From assembly GCF_010692325.1 (NCBI RefSeq), contig NZ_JAAHHW010000016.1, forward strand, positions 119,534 through 155,508: a stretch of 35,975 bases of DNA. The letters are read 5' to 3'. Both the position numbers and the translations under genes were made by a program. The notes beneath the pieces are model-generated. The model saw only the letters and a list, made by a program, of their open reading frames with translations, had not been told where the DNA came from and did not search any database. Each line of letters opens with the position of its first letter. The first letter of the stretch is position 1. Source of the stretch: Moorena sp. SIO3I8. Lineage in GTDB: Bacteria; Cyanobacteriota; Cyanobacteriia; Cyanobacteriales; Coleofasciculaceae. Of the stretch, positions 17,242 through 25,070 are shown piece after piece.

Positions 17242-18708
17242 ATGAATGCTGGAAATCCCCCTGGTTATCTCCTCAAAAAGATAAACAAAGCACTGTGTAG
17301 TGCTTTCCCTAGTAAACCTGACTTAAAAATGATGGTGCTGTATCAATTCAGTATACATCTTGAAGAGGTTGCTGGTGGTAAAAATTTAAAAGAAATTGTT
17401 CAGGAATTAGTTGACGATTTTAATAATCAAAATAAATTAATAAAATTAATTAACAAAGCCCTTAAAGAAAATCCAGATAATCCTGACTTAAAGGCAATCA
17501 AGGAAAAATTTAAAATTACCACTAGTTTAGTCAAATTATTGCTTCCTTTAGAAAAAAACTTTATCAACCAAATGCAACAAGCTTATAGAGCTTGCTGTCC
17601 CGATGAATTATTGGATGATTGGGAAGACGAACTCCCTGAAAGTTTAGCTGAAATCCTAGGGAATTTGGATGATATCCCTCAACAAAATGATGATGAAAAA
17701 CTTATTGTACAATTTGTCGCTCGTTTATTAAAAACTGGTGATATTCCCAAATCTCATGGTGATAAACTCAAGCAATGGATAAAAGAAAATGCTAATAACC
17801 CTTCTGATTTATTATCTCAGAGTAGCAGTAACTCTCAAAATCATCAGCAACAAAATTTACATGCACAACCTTATCTGCTTGTCAAGGTAGATCCCAGTAA
17901 GCAATATCACCAACAACGTCAACCTAGTTATTTCGTTTCAGCTTGGTTTATTCCTGACATAAGTAATTATGATTACTTCCGAAATCATCAAGACTGTAAA
18001 TTTTTAGAGACTCCACTAGCTGATGGAGAATCTGAACAAGATGTCTTCTCTCTTGAAGACTTGCAAAAGTTAATAAAATTTTTTCTAAATCAGTCAAACC
18101 AATATTATAAAAAATCTTCCTGTAAACCAAGTATTGTATTTGTTTTGCCTTATCAACTCTTGAACTATGAATTTGAAAGAATTGAAATTAAAAATAATTT
18201 TGATTTAACACTTCCTATTGGTAGCCAGTATTGCGTAGTTATTCGCTCTCTTAAACGTTTGGATAATTTGAAAGAAATTCCTTACCGAACAAATTGCATC
18301 ACAAAATGGGAAACAATCAAATCTAGTTGTCAAAATAGATGCGCCCAAAAATTTGTTGATGTTACTAATTTTAATGACTGGAATAAATTATATGCTTATT
18401 TAGAGACAACAAATGCGGCATTAAAATTAAATAAATCACCATGTAATAATATATTTAGAGTAATTGACACGACGGCAATACCAGTTGCTTTATGGCTCAG
18501 GAAAAATAATTTTACAACTATTAATTGTCAATATGAACTCGAGCAATTACTCAATTCTCAAATAAATCAGCTTCCCGAAAAGGTAAAACAACAACGTTTA
18601 GACGCTTTTGGAAAAGGGAATAAACAAGAACATATCGGACACCATCTTTCTCTTTTGTGGGAAGACCCCTATCTACTACCACCCCAGATTGACTATACAA
18701 CCTTATGA
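17242..18708 (+). CDS. EAD1 domain - VMAP (vWA-MoxR associated protein)
   Basis: A 488-residue protein. Residues 8-95 form an EAD1 like that of the upstream protease ([26 protein letters not shown]). A middle helical part (about 100-195) and a glutamine/asparagine linker follow. The C-terminal part (about 215-485) is a VMAP-C-like region, starting [13 protein letters not shown] and ending [15 protein letters not shown] proteins link the effector to the MoxR/vWA pair in ternary conflict systems. Its stop overlaps the next start (ATGA at 18705-18708), implying translational coupling to the MoxR gene. It is visibly more AT-rich than the housekeeping genes around it. The VMAP call rests on context plus the C-terminal motif; moderate confidence. 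Confidence 0.75.
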   Translation: MNAGNPPGYLLKKINKALCSAFPSKPDLKMMVLYQFSIHLEEVAGGKNLKEIVQELVDDFNNQNKLIKLINKALKENPDNPDLKAIKEKFKITTSLVKLLLPLEKNFINQMQQAYRACCPDELLDDWEDELPESLAEILGNLDDIPQQNDDEKLIVQFVARLLKTGDIPKSHGDKLKQWIKENANNPSDLLSQSSSNSQNHQQQNLHAQPYLLVKVDPSKQYHQQRQPSYFVSAWFIPDISNYDYFRNHQDCKFLETPLADGESEQDVFSLEDLQKLIKFFLNQSNQYYKKSSCKPSIVFVLPYQLLNYEFERIEIKNNFDLTLPIGSQYCVVIRSLKRLDNLKEIPYRTNCITKWETIKSSCQNRCAQKFVDVTNFNDWNKLYAYLETTNAALKLNKSPCNNIFRVIDTTAIPVALWLRKNNFTTINCQYELEQLLNSQINQLPEKVKQQRLDAFGKGNKQEHIGHHLSLLWEDPYLLPPQIDYTTL

Positions 18709-19676
18709 CTAATAACTCTTGGAAAATCTTTCGCGGAACTCCCGAAGAACCCCACAATGGCATTGAACGCCTTCCTGAGCCTCCTAGCTGGCGGAAATTT
18801 GACAAAACAGAACGGGGTACAACCTATCAGACCAGGCCAGAGGAAATAGAGTTAGTCAATGCAGCGTTGTATCTGCGTCGTCCTTTATTAGTAACCGGAA
18901 AACCAGGCACAGGAAAAACATCGTTAGCCTATGCAGTCGCTCAAGAGTTACAATTAGGAGAAGTGTTACGTTGGAATATTACCACTCGCTCCCATTTACA
19001 GCAAGGACTTTATAGTTATGATGCCATTGGTAGATTACAAGATGCTCAAGGAAGCGGCAAAGATAATTTAAGGAAAATTGGTAAGTATATTCAATTGGGT
19101 CCCTTGGGAACAGCGTTACTCCCCTCAACTTACCCGAGGGTATTATTAATTGATGAAATGGATAAAAGCGATATTGATTTACCCAATGATTTATTGACTA
19201 TTTTTGAGGAAGGAGAATTTGAAATCCCGGAATTAACACGACTAGTTGAGCAGTTTCCAAAGATTGTTGTCAAAACCTGGGATAATCAAAGTACAACCAT
19301 CGACAAAGGAAAGGTAACCTGTGATGCATTTCCTTTTGTAGTCCTGACCAGTAACGGAGAGAGGGAATTTACCCCGGCTTTTTTACGACGCTGTTTAAGA
19401 TTAGATTTACGGAAACCAACTCGGGAGGAATTAGAAGCAATTGTCAAAGCTCATTTAGGGGATAGTCTTGAACAAGCTGAACCGATTATTGAAACCTTTC
19501 TCAAGCGACGGCAGAAAGGAAACTTGGCTACAGACCAATTGCTTAATGCCATTTATATATTAACTAACACAGTCAATACAGACGATGCTCCCATGGTTGA
19601 CTCTCAAGAAGAAGACAAAGACCAGAACAAAGAAAGGTTAATTGACCGATTGCTGCAGTACCTCAGTAGTACCTAA
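18705..19676 (+). CDS. MoxR-type AAA+ ATPase
   Basis: A 323-residue AAA+ ATPase. Walker A is GKPGTGKT (65-72), Walker B is VLLIDEMDK (146-154), then [19 protein letters not shown] (MoxR-type insertion after Walker B), sensor-1 VLTSNGERE and an arginine-finger FLRRC. MoxR ATPases act as chaperones that load or remodel vWA-domain partners, here encoded by the next gene. It starts inside the VMAP stop codon (4-bp overlap) and ends 5 bases before the vWA/lectin gene, so the three form a tight operon. Cytoplasmic. Confidence 0.93.
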   Translation: MTNNSWKIFRGTPEEPHNGIERLPEPPSWRKFDKTERGTTYQTRPEEIELVNAALYLRRPLLVTGKPGTGKTSLAYAVAQELQLGEVLRWNITTRSHLQQGLYSYDAIGRLQDAQGSGKDNLRKIGKYIQLGPLGTALLPSTYPRVLLIDEMDKSDIDLPNDLLTIFEEGEFEIPELTRLVEQFPKIVVKTWDNQSTTIDKGKVTCDAFPFVVLTSNGEREFTPAFLRRCLRLDLRKPTREELEAIVKAHLGDSLEQAEPIIETFLKRRQKGNLATDQLLNAIYILTNTVNTDDAPMVDSQEEDKDQNKERLIDRLLQYLSST

Positions 19677-19681
19677 GGGAT

Positions 19682-22315
19682 ATGGTTGAAAAAGCGATCG
19701 CTATTCTACAACAAGCAGGATTTGATTTAACTGCTCGGGAAATAGCAGAAATTTTCTGGTTGGCTGTTCATCTAGACCAGCCCATAGACCAGTCAGAGGA
19801 ACCACAGCAGCCATTACCACAGCAGCCATCGCAATCATCAACGGTATCCCAAGACCAATCACAGCAACCACAAAAGCGATCGCAATCATCAACGGTATCC
19901 CAAGACCAATCACCGCAACCCCCAAATCAAACTCCAGATATCCAACCAGATACCCAAGAATTACCGTTACCTGAAGTCACAGAACCTGGTGCTGATGTTG
20001 GTCTTGCCTCTTCCAAACCTAAAAAGACTAAAGCAAGTGGAGAAGCAATTCCGATTAAAGTGCCAGCAGCGGTAGCATTGAGAAATAGTCTGGCGTTGGG
20101 ACGGGCACTTCGTCCGTTAAAGCGGAAAGTCCCATCTGCTACAGAAACGATATTGGATGAAGAAGCTACTGTTTACCAAATTGCCGAATCAAACATTTGG
20201 CTACCAGTTCTGAAACCCGCTTCCGAACGATGGTTAGAGTTAGCGTTGGTGGTTGAAAAAACTAGTTCAACTGCGGTTTGGAAACAGACAATCATTGAAC
20301 TGCAACATTTAGTCAAGCATCATGGAGCGTTTCGAGATGTACGCACGTGGGAATTAAGGATTACTGAAACACAAGACATCAATAAACCAAAGGTAGACTT
20401 ATTTCCTCAAACTAGCACCGGTCGGTATGACTCCACGCCCTATCCTCCCCAGGTCTTAATTGACCCGAAGAAACAACGTTTAATTTTATTGGTGAGTGAT
20501 TGTATTTCTGTGGCTTGGCGCAGACAATTAATTCATCCAGTGCTAGAGTTTTGGGGACGCAATGGTTTACTGACTATCCTTCAGCTACTTCCTGAACGGC
20601 TTTGGGAACGCACGGCTTTAGGTTCAGAAACACCAGTGCAACTGCATTCTTTTAGTCCTGGAGTTGTCAATTCTCAGTTTATTGTTAAACCTTGGGATGA
20701 AGATGACATTGGACTTCTTTCAGAAGTCGGGAACAGGGAACAGGGAACAGGGAACAGTAAGTCTATTCAGAATAAATCCTCTGTCAATGTTCCCGTCGTT
20801 ACGTTAGAACCCTACCCGCTGCTGGCGTGCTCACAGGTAATAGCTGGTCAGGGAAATGTTAGTACAGTGGGGTTTAACTTTGATGTATCCCAAGACCCCC
20901 AAGCAGAGAGAACAGGGGTAGATGCTAAACCCAGTCAACCCCAACTCGAAGCACCAGCATTAGTTAGTCGATTTCGTGCGACGGCTTCTCCGATGGCGCG
21001 TCGGTTAGCTGGATTAATGGCAGCTGCTCCAGTTAGTTTACCTGTAGTGCAACTAATTCAGCAAACCCTGCTACCAAAATCTGCCCAAATTCACGTAGCG
21101 GAGGTGTTTATGAGTGGACTGCTCCAGTCTATAACCCCTGTAGACCAAGATTCAAATCCGGATTATATTGAGTACGAATTTAAGCCAGGGGTAAGGGAGT
21201 TATTAGTAGATTCTGTACCCATTAGTAAAACCGTTTCAGTTCTTGATAAAGTATCTGAGTTTATTGCTAAAAAGTTAGGGTTATCAGTAAAGGAATTTGA
21301 AGCGCTTTTACTTAAACCGGCAACTGCAAGTAATGATTGGTTAGACCAAAAAATTCGTCCCTTTGCACACCTCAAGGCTCAAGTTTTACAGCGATTAGGA
21401 GGGGAGTATGCTCGTTTAGCTGAAGAACTACTCATCTCACAAACCCCTACCTCAGCTAATCCCTCAGGGTTAAAGCAGTTTTCCTTTGAAGTAGTAACAG
21501 TTAACCGTAAAGGAGTAATAATCAAGAAAGAAAATAAGCAAGCGGATTATTTCACTCAAGATCTGGGGAATGGAGTAGACCTAGATATGGTGTATATCCC
21601 AGCAGGACCCTTCTTAATGGGTTCCCCGGAAACTGAGAGGGGGAGTTATCAAAGGGAAAGACCTCAACACCAAGTAACCATCCCACCCTTCTTCCTAGGG
21701 AAATATCAGGTAACCCAGGCGCAATGGCGAGCTGTGGCCAACAACCTCCCAAAAGTTAACCGGGACTTAAAGCCAGACCCCTCTCACATTAAAGGAGACA
21801 ATCGACCAGTAGAGCAAGTAAGCTGGGACGATGCGGTGGAATTCTGCGATCGCCTTTCTGAATATACAGGAACCGAATACAGATTACCGAGTGAAGCGGA
21901 ATGGGAATACGCCTGTAGAGCAGGAACTACCACGCCATTCCATTATGGAGAGACCATTAGCAATACATTAGCTAATTATGACGCTTCCTATACCTATGCA
22001 CAGGAAGCAGAAGGGGAATATCGAGCAGAAACCACCGAAGTAGGAAGTTTTCCCCCCAACCGCTTTGGCTTATACGATATGCACGGCAATGTTTGGGAGT
22101 GGTGTGAGGATCCAAGGCATGATAATTACGAAGGAGCCCCTATAGATGGGAGTGTATGGCTTAATAATAATAATGATTATCGCAGACTGCGGGGCGGGTC
22201 CTGGGACGTCAATCCTAGGCTTTGCCGTTCTGCCTCCCGCAACTACTATCACGCGCGCGATTTCCTCTACCTCTTTGTCGGTTTTCGTGTGGCGAGGGGT
22301 GTTGGGAGGAAATAG
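19682..22315 (+). CDS. vWA-like (SAV_2336-type) protein with C-terminal FGE/C-type-lectin domain, probable DGR variable protein
   Basis: An 877-residue protein. Residues 1-35 are helical. Residues 38-80 are a PQS-rich linker with a duplicated 17-residue unit. Residues about 120-340 are a SAV_2336/vWA-like domain (WLELALVVEKTSSTAVW); its MIDAS is E192-x-T194-x-S196 instead of DxSxS. A linker with in-frame heptamer repeat lies near 348-357. A helical region follows, then an FGE-sulfatase/C-type-lectin fold from about 630 (VYIPAGPFLMGSPE, EWEYACRAGT, YDMHGNVWEWCED, RRLRGGSW, VGFRVARG). It lacks the GGSYMC/SYC copper cysteines of catalytic FGE, so it is a binding module. The stretch 842-865 has the codon pattern of a DGR variable region. 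It is the last gene of the operon; I infer it is the sensor. Confidence 0.9.
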   Translation: MVEKAIAILQQAGFDLTAREIAEIFWLAVHLDQPIDQSEEPQQPLPQQPSQSSTVSQDQSQQPQKRSQSSTVSQDQSPQPPNQTPDIQPDTQELPLPEVTEPGADVGLASSKPKKTKASGEAIPIKVPAAVALRNSLALGRALRPLKRKVPSATETILDEEATVYQIAESNIWLPVLKPASERWLELALVVEKTSSTAVWKQTIIELQHLVKHHGAFRDVRTWELRITETQDINKPKVDLFPQTSTGRYDSTPYPPQVLIDPKKQRLILLVSDCISVAWRRQLIHPVLEFWGRNGLLTILQLLPERLWERTALGSETPVQLHSFSPGVVNSQFIVKPWDEDDIGLLSEVGNREQGTGNSKSIQNKSSVNVPVVTLEPYPLLACSQVIAGQGNVSTVGFNFDVSQDPQAERTGVDAKPSQPQLEAPALVSRFRATASPMARRLAGLMAAAPVSLPVVQLIQQTLLPKSAQIHVAEVFMSGLLQSITPVDQDSNPDYIEYEFKPGVRELLVDSVPISKTVSVLDKVSEFIAKKLGLSVKEFEALLLKPATASNDWLDQKIRPFAHLKAQVLQRLGGEYARLAEELLISQTPTSANPSGLKQFSFEVVTVNRKGVIIKKENKQADYFTQDLGNGVDLDMVYIPAGPFLMGSPETERGSYQRERPQHQVTIPPFFLGKYQVTQAQWRAVANNLPKVNRDLKPDPSHIKGDNRPVEQVSWDDAVEFCDRLSEYTGTEYRLPSEAEWEYACRAGTTTPFHYGETISNTLANYDASYTYAQEAEGEYRAETTEVGSFPPNRFGLYDMHGNVWEWCEDPRHDNYEGAPIDGSVWLNNNNDYRRLRGGSWDVNPRLCRSASRNYYHARDFLYLFVGFRVARGVGRK
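19829..19912 (+). repeat. 51-bp-period direct repeat in the vWA/lectin gene linker
   Basis: GCAATCATCAACGGTATCCC recurs exactly 51 bases apart (19831 and 19882), encoding SQSSTVSQDQS twice. The unit contains a GCGATCGC site in the second copy. Confidence 0.9.
20728..20757 (+). repeat. STRR heptamers inside a coding sequence
   Basis: Four GGGAACA-type units (CGGGAACAGGGAACAGGGAA...) sit in the vWA/lectin gene and are translated in frame as NREQGTGN. The same unit is otherwise intergenic in this window. Confidence 0.92.
22205..22279 (+). other. Probable DGR variable repeat (VR) core
   Basis: Codons 842-866 of the lectin gene, between GGSW and GFRV. Candidate hypervariable codons are GAC, GTC, AAT, CTT, TCC, AAC, TAC, TAT, CAC, GAT, TTC, CTC, TAC, CTC, TTT. 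All end in C or T and each is one or two changes, only at A positions, from AAC or AAT. Interspersed scaffold codons (P, R, C, R, S, A, R, A, R) are the ones usually constant in DGR lectins. A GC-rich stretch (22286-22311) after the variable codons fits the position of an initiation-of-mutagenic-homing sequence. No template repeat or reverse transcriptase is seen in this window. Confidence 0.75.
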
Positions 22316-22715
22316 CCCTTGCGCAAGTCAGAAGTTAGAAGTCAGAAGTCAAAAGTAAGCGATTACTTACGTTTCGGAGTTTAGGAGCGATGCAGCGCGG
22401 TCTTGGGGGTTTCCCCCATGAGCGACTGCATCAAGACAATGTCCTAAGCTTAATGCCTAGTGCAATACCAATAAAAAAAAATCGGTCAAGTTCTGGTTAA
22501 CCCCAATGCTTGACCGATTTCTATTGTGTAAGCCACCACAAATACAGCGCAGCTCAACTCAAATCTAGATACTGCTGATCAACGAATACATTCATCAGTG
22601 GTCAGCTTTGTGGCACAGGCTTCCAGCCTGTGACCTAACCCATAAGCTGATCGCTTCAAAATAACCTCCACAATTCCTAGTCGCCAGGGCGTCAAAACCC
22701 TGGCAAAATCCTATC
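22316..22715. other. Non-coding region after the conflict operon, with hairpins
   Basis: Contains a GTCAGAA heptamer run (22327-22356) and a GATGCAGCGCGGTCTTGGGGGTTTCCCCC repeat (22389-22417) whose inverted copy is at about 29125-29158. A 12-bp stem hairpin lies at 22479-22520 (AAATCGGTCAAG/CTTGACCGATTT), a possible bidirectional terminator for the operon. CACAGGCTTCCAGCCTGTG lies near 22614, and GCCAGGG/CCCTGGC at 22683-22704 just past the minus-strand small gene. No gene. Confidence 0.6.
22479..22520 (+). terminator. Hairpin, candidate transcription terminator of the conflict operon
   Basis: Perfect 12-bp stem with an 18-nt loop. It is flanked by an A-run on the left and CTATTG on the right; the A-run would serve as a U-tract on the minus strand. 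Confidence 0.4.
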
Positions 22716-22949
22716 CTAGTCTACATAAAAATATCGAATCAAAAAGGTCATAACCTCACCAGGCTTTTCAGTAGGTTCTGGAGTGCTCCACTCGTCGGGA
22801 TAGGCGTATTTCAGGCCATAGATGGCATTAATCGTATTCCGAACTTGTTCAGGAGAACCGATCAAAACGTACTTGACTTTCTTAGGTTTACGACCAGGGT
22901 TTTCAGGAGTTTGATTGTCATCGGAGTTAGGCGGAATGTTTTTAGTCAT
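22716..22949 (-). CDS. Small conserved protein, EPT-x-x-PGEV family (paralogue of 35338-35538)
   Basis: 77 residues from ATG 22949 (AAGGA ten bases upstream; the longer TTG start at 22955 is less likely). The N-terminus is polar and proline/lysine-rich. The core is YVLIGSPEQVRNTINAIYGL, then DEWSTPEPTEKPGEV and a hydrophobic MTFLIRYFY. The same layout (short hydrophobic helix, EWSxxEPTxxPGEV, aromatic tail) occurs in the 66-residue protein near the window end. No known function or domain comes to mind. It has its own near-consensus promoter, so it is expressed independently of the conflict operon, which it faces tail to tail. Confidence 0.75.
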   Translation of the reverse strand: MTKNIPPNSDDNQTPENPGRKPKKVKYVLIGSPEQVRNTINAIYGLKYAYPDEWSTPEPTEKPGEVMTFLIRYFYVD

Positions 22950-22982
22950 GATCAACAGTATCCTTAAATGTTGTACATTATT

Positions 22983-23011
22983 AATATATAAATAAATTAA
23001 TCAAGTGTCAA
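22983..23011 (-). promoter_or_regulatory. Sigma70-type promoter of the 77-residue small protein
   Basis: On the minus strand: TTGACA (23006-23011), a 17-base spacer, then TATATT (22983-22988), about 34 bases upstream of the ATG at 22949. It is preceded by AACCCC, as at the paralogue. Confidence 0.75.
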
Positions 23012-23164
23012 GGGGTTTAGGAATTTTTTTTATTACGAAATTTAAAATTGCTATAATAGTAAATAGGGCATAAATAAGAGAGTAATGTGGTTAGTATGGG
23101 GAGGGTATTTAGTGTAGCTATCAAAAAATATATTAGATTTTTTGCCTAATTCAAAAAGCGATAA

Positions 23165-23225
23165 TCCCTGCTCCCTGCTCCCTGCTCCCTGCTCCCGACT
23201 CCCGACTCCCTACTCCCTACTCCCT
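23165..23225. repeat. STRR heptamer array TGCTCCC/GACTCCC/TACTCCC
   Basis: About eight 7-mers in three successive unit types, immediately upstream of the Uma2 gene. 23012-23164 is AT-rich and empty. Confidence 0.92.
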
Positions 23226-23256
23226 AAACTAAAACTGTAGATGGAGGATTTTAATA

Positions 23257-23808
23257 ATGCCTAGTTTAACGGTCAAAGATTTAGAAACGCTGCAAGCACA
23301 GCATCCTGATTATCAGATAGAATTAATAGGGGGAGAAATTATTTTTATGAGTCCTTCAGGGTTAGAATCCGATGAAGTAGCCATAGAAATCGCTGCTCAA
23401 CTTCGTAACTGGGTAAGACCCCGCAAATTAGGAAGAGTTTCTGGTTCTAGTGGTGGTTTTCGCTTACCGAATAAAGATGGGGATGTTCGTGCCCCGGATG
23501 CGTCTTTTATCTTAGCTGAACGTCTACCTCGCACTACGGAAGATTACGCCGAATTAGTCCCTGATTTGACATTTGAGGTAAAATCTAAAAGCGATAGCCT
23601 ACCAAAATTGCGCCAGAAGATACAGCAATTTCTGGAATTGGGAACTACAGTTGGGGTGTTAGTAGATCCGAGAACTCGCACGATGGAAGTTTATCGCCTC
23701 AATCAGGATAAAGTTGTGCTGGGGGATGGGGATGTGCTGCAAGTACCAGAATTGCTTCCTGGTTGGGAATTACCTATTGTTGAAGTGTGGGCACCGGAAT
23801 TTGATTGA
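23257..23808 (+). CDS. Uma2-family endonuclease-like protein (DUF820, PD-(D/E)XK)
   Basis: 183 residues with the restriction-endonuclease-like fold of the Uma2/DUF820 family, greatly expanded in cyanobacteria. The motifs are YQIELIGGEIIFMSPSG (beta hairpin start), then DVRAPDASFILAERL (catalytic Asp) and LTFEVKSKSDS (the E-x-K pair), followed by KIQQFLELGTTVGVLVDP. The catalytic residues are intact. The cellular role of the family is not settled; mobile nuclease or defence roles are proposed. ATG 23257 with GGAGG about 14 bases upstream. It lies near an Rpn nuclease, in repeat-rich DNA. Confidence 0.93.
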   Translation: MPSLTVKDLETLQAQHPDYQIELIGGEIIFMSPSGLESDEVAIEIAAQLRNWVRPRKLGRVSGSSGGFRLPNKDGDVRAPDASFILAERLPRTTEDYAELVPDLTFEVKSKSDSLPKLRQKIQQFLELGTTVGVLVDPRTRTMEVYRLNQDKVVLGDGDVLQVPELLPGWELPIVEVWAPEFD

Positions 23809-23817
23809 GTATATACA

Positions 23818-23886
23818 AGGGAACAGGGAATAGGGAATAGGGAAGAGGCAATAGGCAATAGGCAATAGGCAATAGGCAATAGGCAA
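23818..23886. repeat. STRR array: GGGAACA/GGGAATA passing into GGCAATA
   Basis: After the Uma2 stop, the array changes from GGGAATA units to at least five GGCAATA units, a unit-type transition within one array. Confidence 0.9.
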
Positions 23887-23901
23887 GAGTGAGATTATAA
23901 A

Positions 23902-23967
23902 GTAGGGTGGGCAAAGTAATATAATCATTAATACTCAACAAAACCAAACTGTTTTTGCCCACCCTAC
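23902..23967. repeat. Palindromic MITE-like element, copy 1 (upstream of rpn gene)
   Basis: 66 bases with 14-bp terminal inversions GTAGGGTGGGCAAA/TTTGCCCACCCTAC and an internal ATAATCATTAAT. It is followed by TACTCTCCCC and a heptamer array. Copy 2 is at 24947-25008. Confidence 0.88.
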
Positions 23968-24031
23968 TACTCTCCCCTATTCCCTATTCCCTGCTCCCTG
24001 TTCCCTGCTCCCTATATAAAGCTGTAAAACC

Positions 24032-24910
24032 ATGAGATTCATCAGCCCGAAAACTGACTTTGCTTTCAAGAAAATCTTTGGCTCAGATCAGAGTAAGGAT
24101 ATTCTGATTTCCTTCCTCAATGCCATGATATACTCTGGTAATTCCGTCATCCAGGATTTAGAAATTATTGATTCCTATAGTGACGAGTATTTGGTAAATT
24201 TCAAAGATACTTATCTGGATGTTAAGGCAGTATTAGAGGATGAAACGACTGTCCTGATTGAAGTGCAAATCTGGAATGTAAAGGATTTCGAGAAGCGAGT
24301 GGTTTATAACTTGTGCCAAACCTATGGAAATCAACTTAAATCGGGAAAGATATATTTCGATATCAATCCGGTCATTGCTTTAACCATCACGGATTTTAAG
24401 TTATTCCCCTCAACCGAAAAAGTCATTAGCTGTTTTTACTTTCAAGAAGAAGAAGACCACTTGCCTTATCAGGAAAATGAATTAAAGCTGGTGTTTGTGG
24501 AACTCCCTAAATTTACTAAGCAACTGGAAGACTTGGAAAGTGTGATCGATAAGTGGATCTTTTTTATCAAAGAAGCACCCAACTTAGAAATCATTCCTGA
24601 CCAGCTCAAAGAAATCCCACAGCTAGAAAAAGCTTTAACTATAGCGAATCAAGCGGGGTTTAGTGAGTCAGAATTGGAAAAGATTTGGAAACAGGAAATG
24701 GCCTTGTGGGACTGGCGAGGTGCATTGAATTTTGCGAAAAGGGAAGGACGAGAAGAAGGACGAGAAGAAATAAGGCTAGAAGGACGAGAACAAGGTAGAC
24801 TTGAAGGAAAATACCAGATTGCTAAACAGATGAAGGCCGCTGGGTTACCCCTGAGTGATATTGCTCAATATACGGGGTTGACTATCGATGAAATTAATCA
24901 GTTGTCCTAA
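24032..24910 (+). CDS. Rpn-family recombination-promoting nuclease / PD-(D/E)XK transposase-like
   Basis: A 292-residue protein of the Rpn/TIGR01784 family, whose Escherichia coli members are DNA endonucleases promoting RecA-independent recombination. N-terminal signature: ISPKTDFAFKKIFG. Catalytic Asp in YLDVKAVL and E-x-Q in VLIEVQIWN, then RVVYNLCQTYGNQL. The C-terminal tail has degenerate repeated (R/L)EGREEGR units and a short helical AAGLPLSDIAQYTGL end, typical of the family. ATG at 24032. It is bracketed by two copies of the same palindromic element plus heptamer array, in direct orientation, suggesting a repeat-bounded cassette. Confidence 0.93.
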   Translation: MRFISPKTDFAFKKIFGSDQSKDILISFLNAMIYSGNSVIQDLEIIDSYSDEYLVNFKDTYLDVKAVLEDETTVLIEVQIWNVKDFEKRVVYNLCQTYGNQLKSGKIYFDINPVIALTITDFKLFPSTEKVISCFYFQEEEDHLPYQENELKLVFVELPKFTKQLEDLESVIDKWIFFIKEAPNLEIIPDQLKEIPQLEKALTIANQAGFSESELEKIWKQEMALWDWRGALNFAKREGREEGREEIRLEGREQGRLEGKYQIAKQMKAAGLPLSDIAQYTGLTIDEINQLS

Positions 24911-24946
24911 GAGAGTAATAAAAAGTTCAAAAAAATACCAATTAAC

Positions 24947-25008
24947 GTAGGGTGGGCAAAATAGTATAATCATTAATAATCAAAAAAAACTATTTTTGCC
25001 CACCCTAC
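24947..25008. repeat. Palindromic MITE-like element, copy 2 (downstream of rpn gene)
   Basis: 62 bases, same termini and same ATAATCATTAAT centre as copy 1, again followed by TACTCTCCCC and a GATTCCC array (25015-25053). Confidence 0.88.
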
Positions 25009-25070
25009 TACTCTCCCCGATTCCCGATTCCCGATTCCCGATTCCCGATTCCCCTTCCTATATCCCTTAA

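Noticed and set aside
18551-18805. Minus-strand 84-residue frame
   Set aside because: Shadow of the VMAP/MoxR junction, which has intact catalytic motifs on the plus strand.
22316-22715. DGR template repeat or reverse transcriptase next to the variable region
   Set aside because: I looked for a near-copy of 22195-22311 and an RT-like frame through 16-26 kb and found neither.
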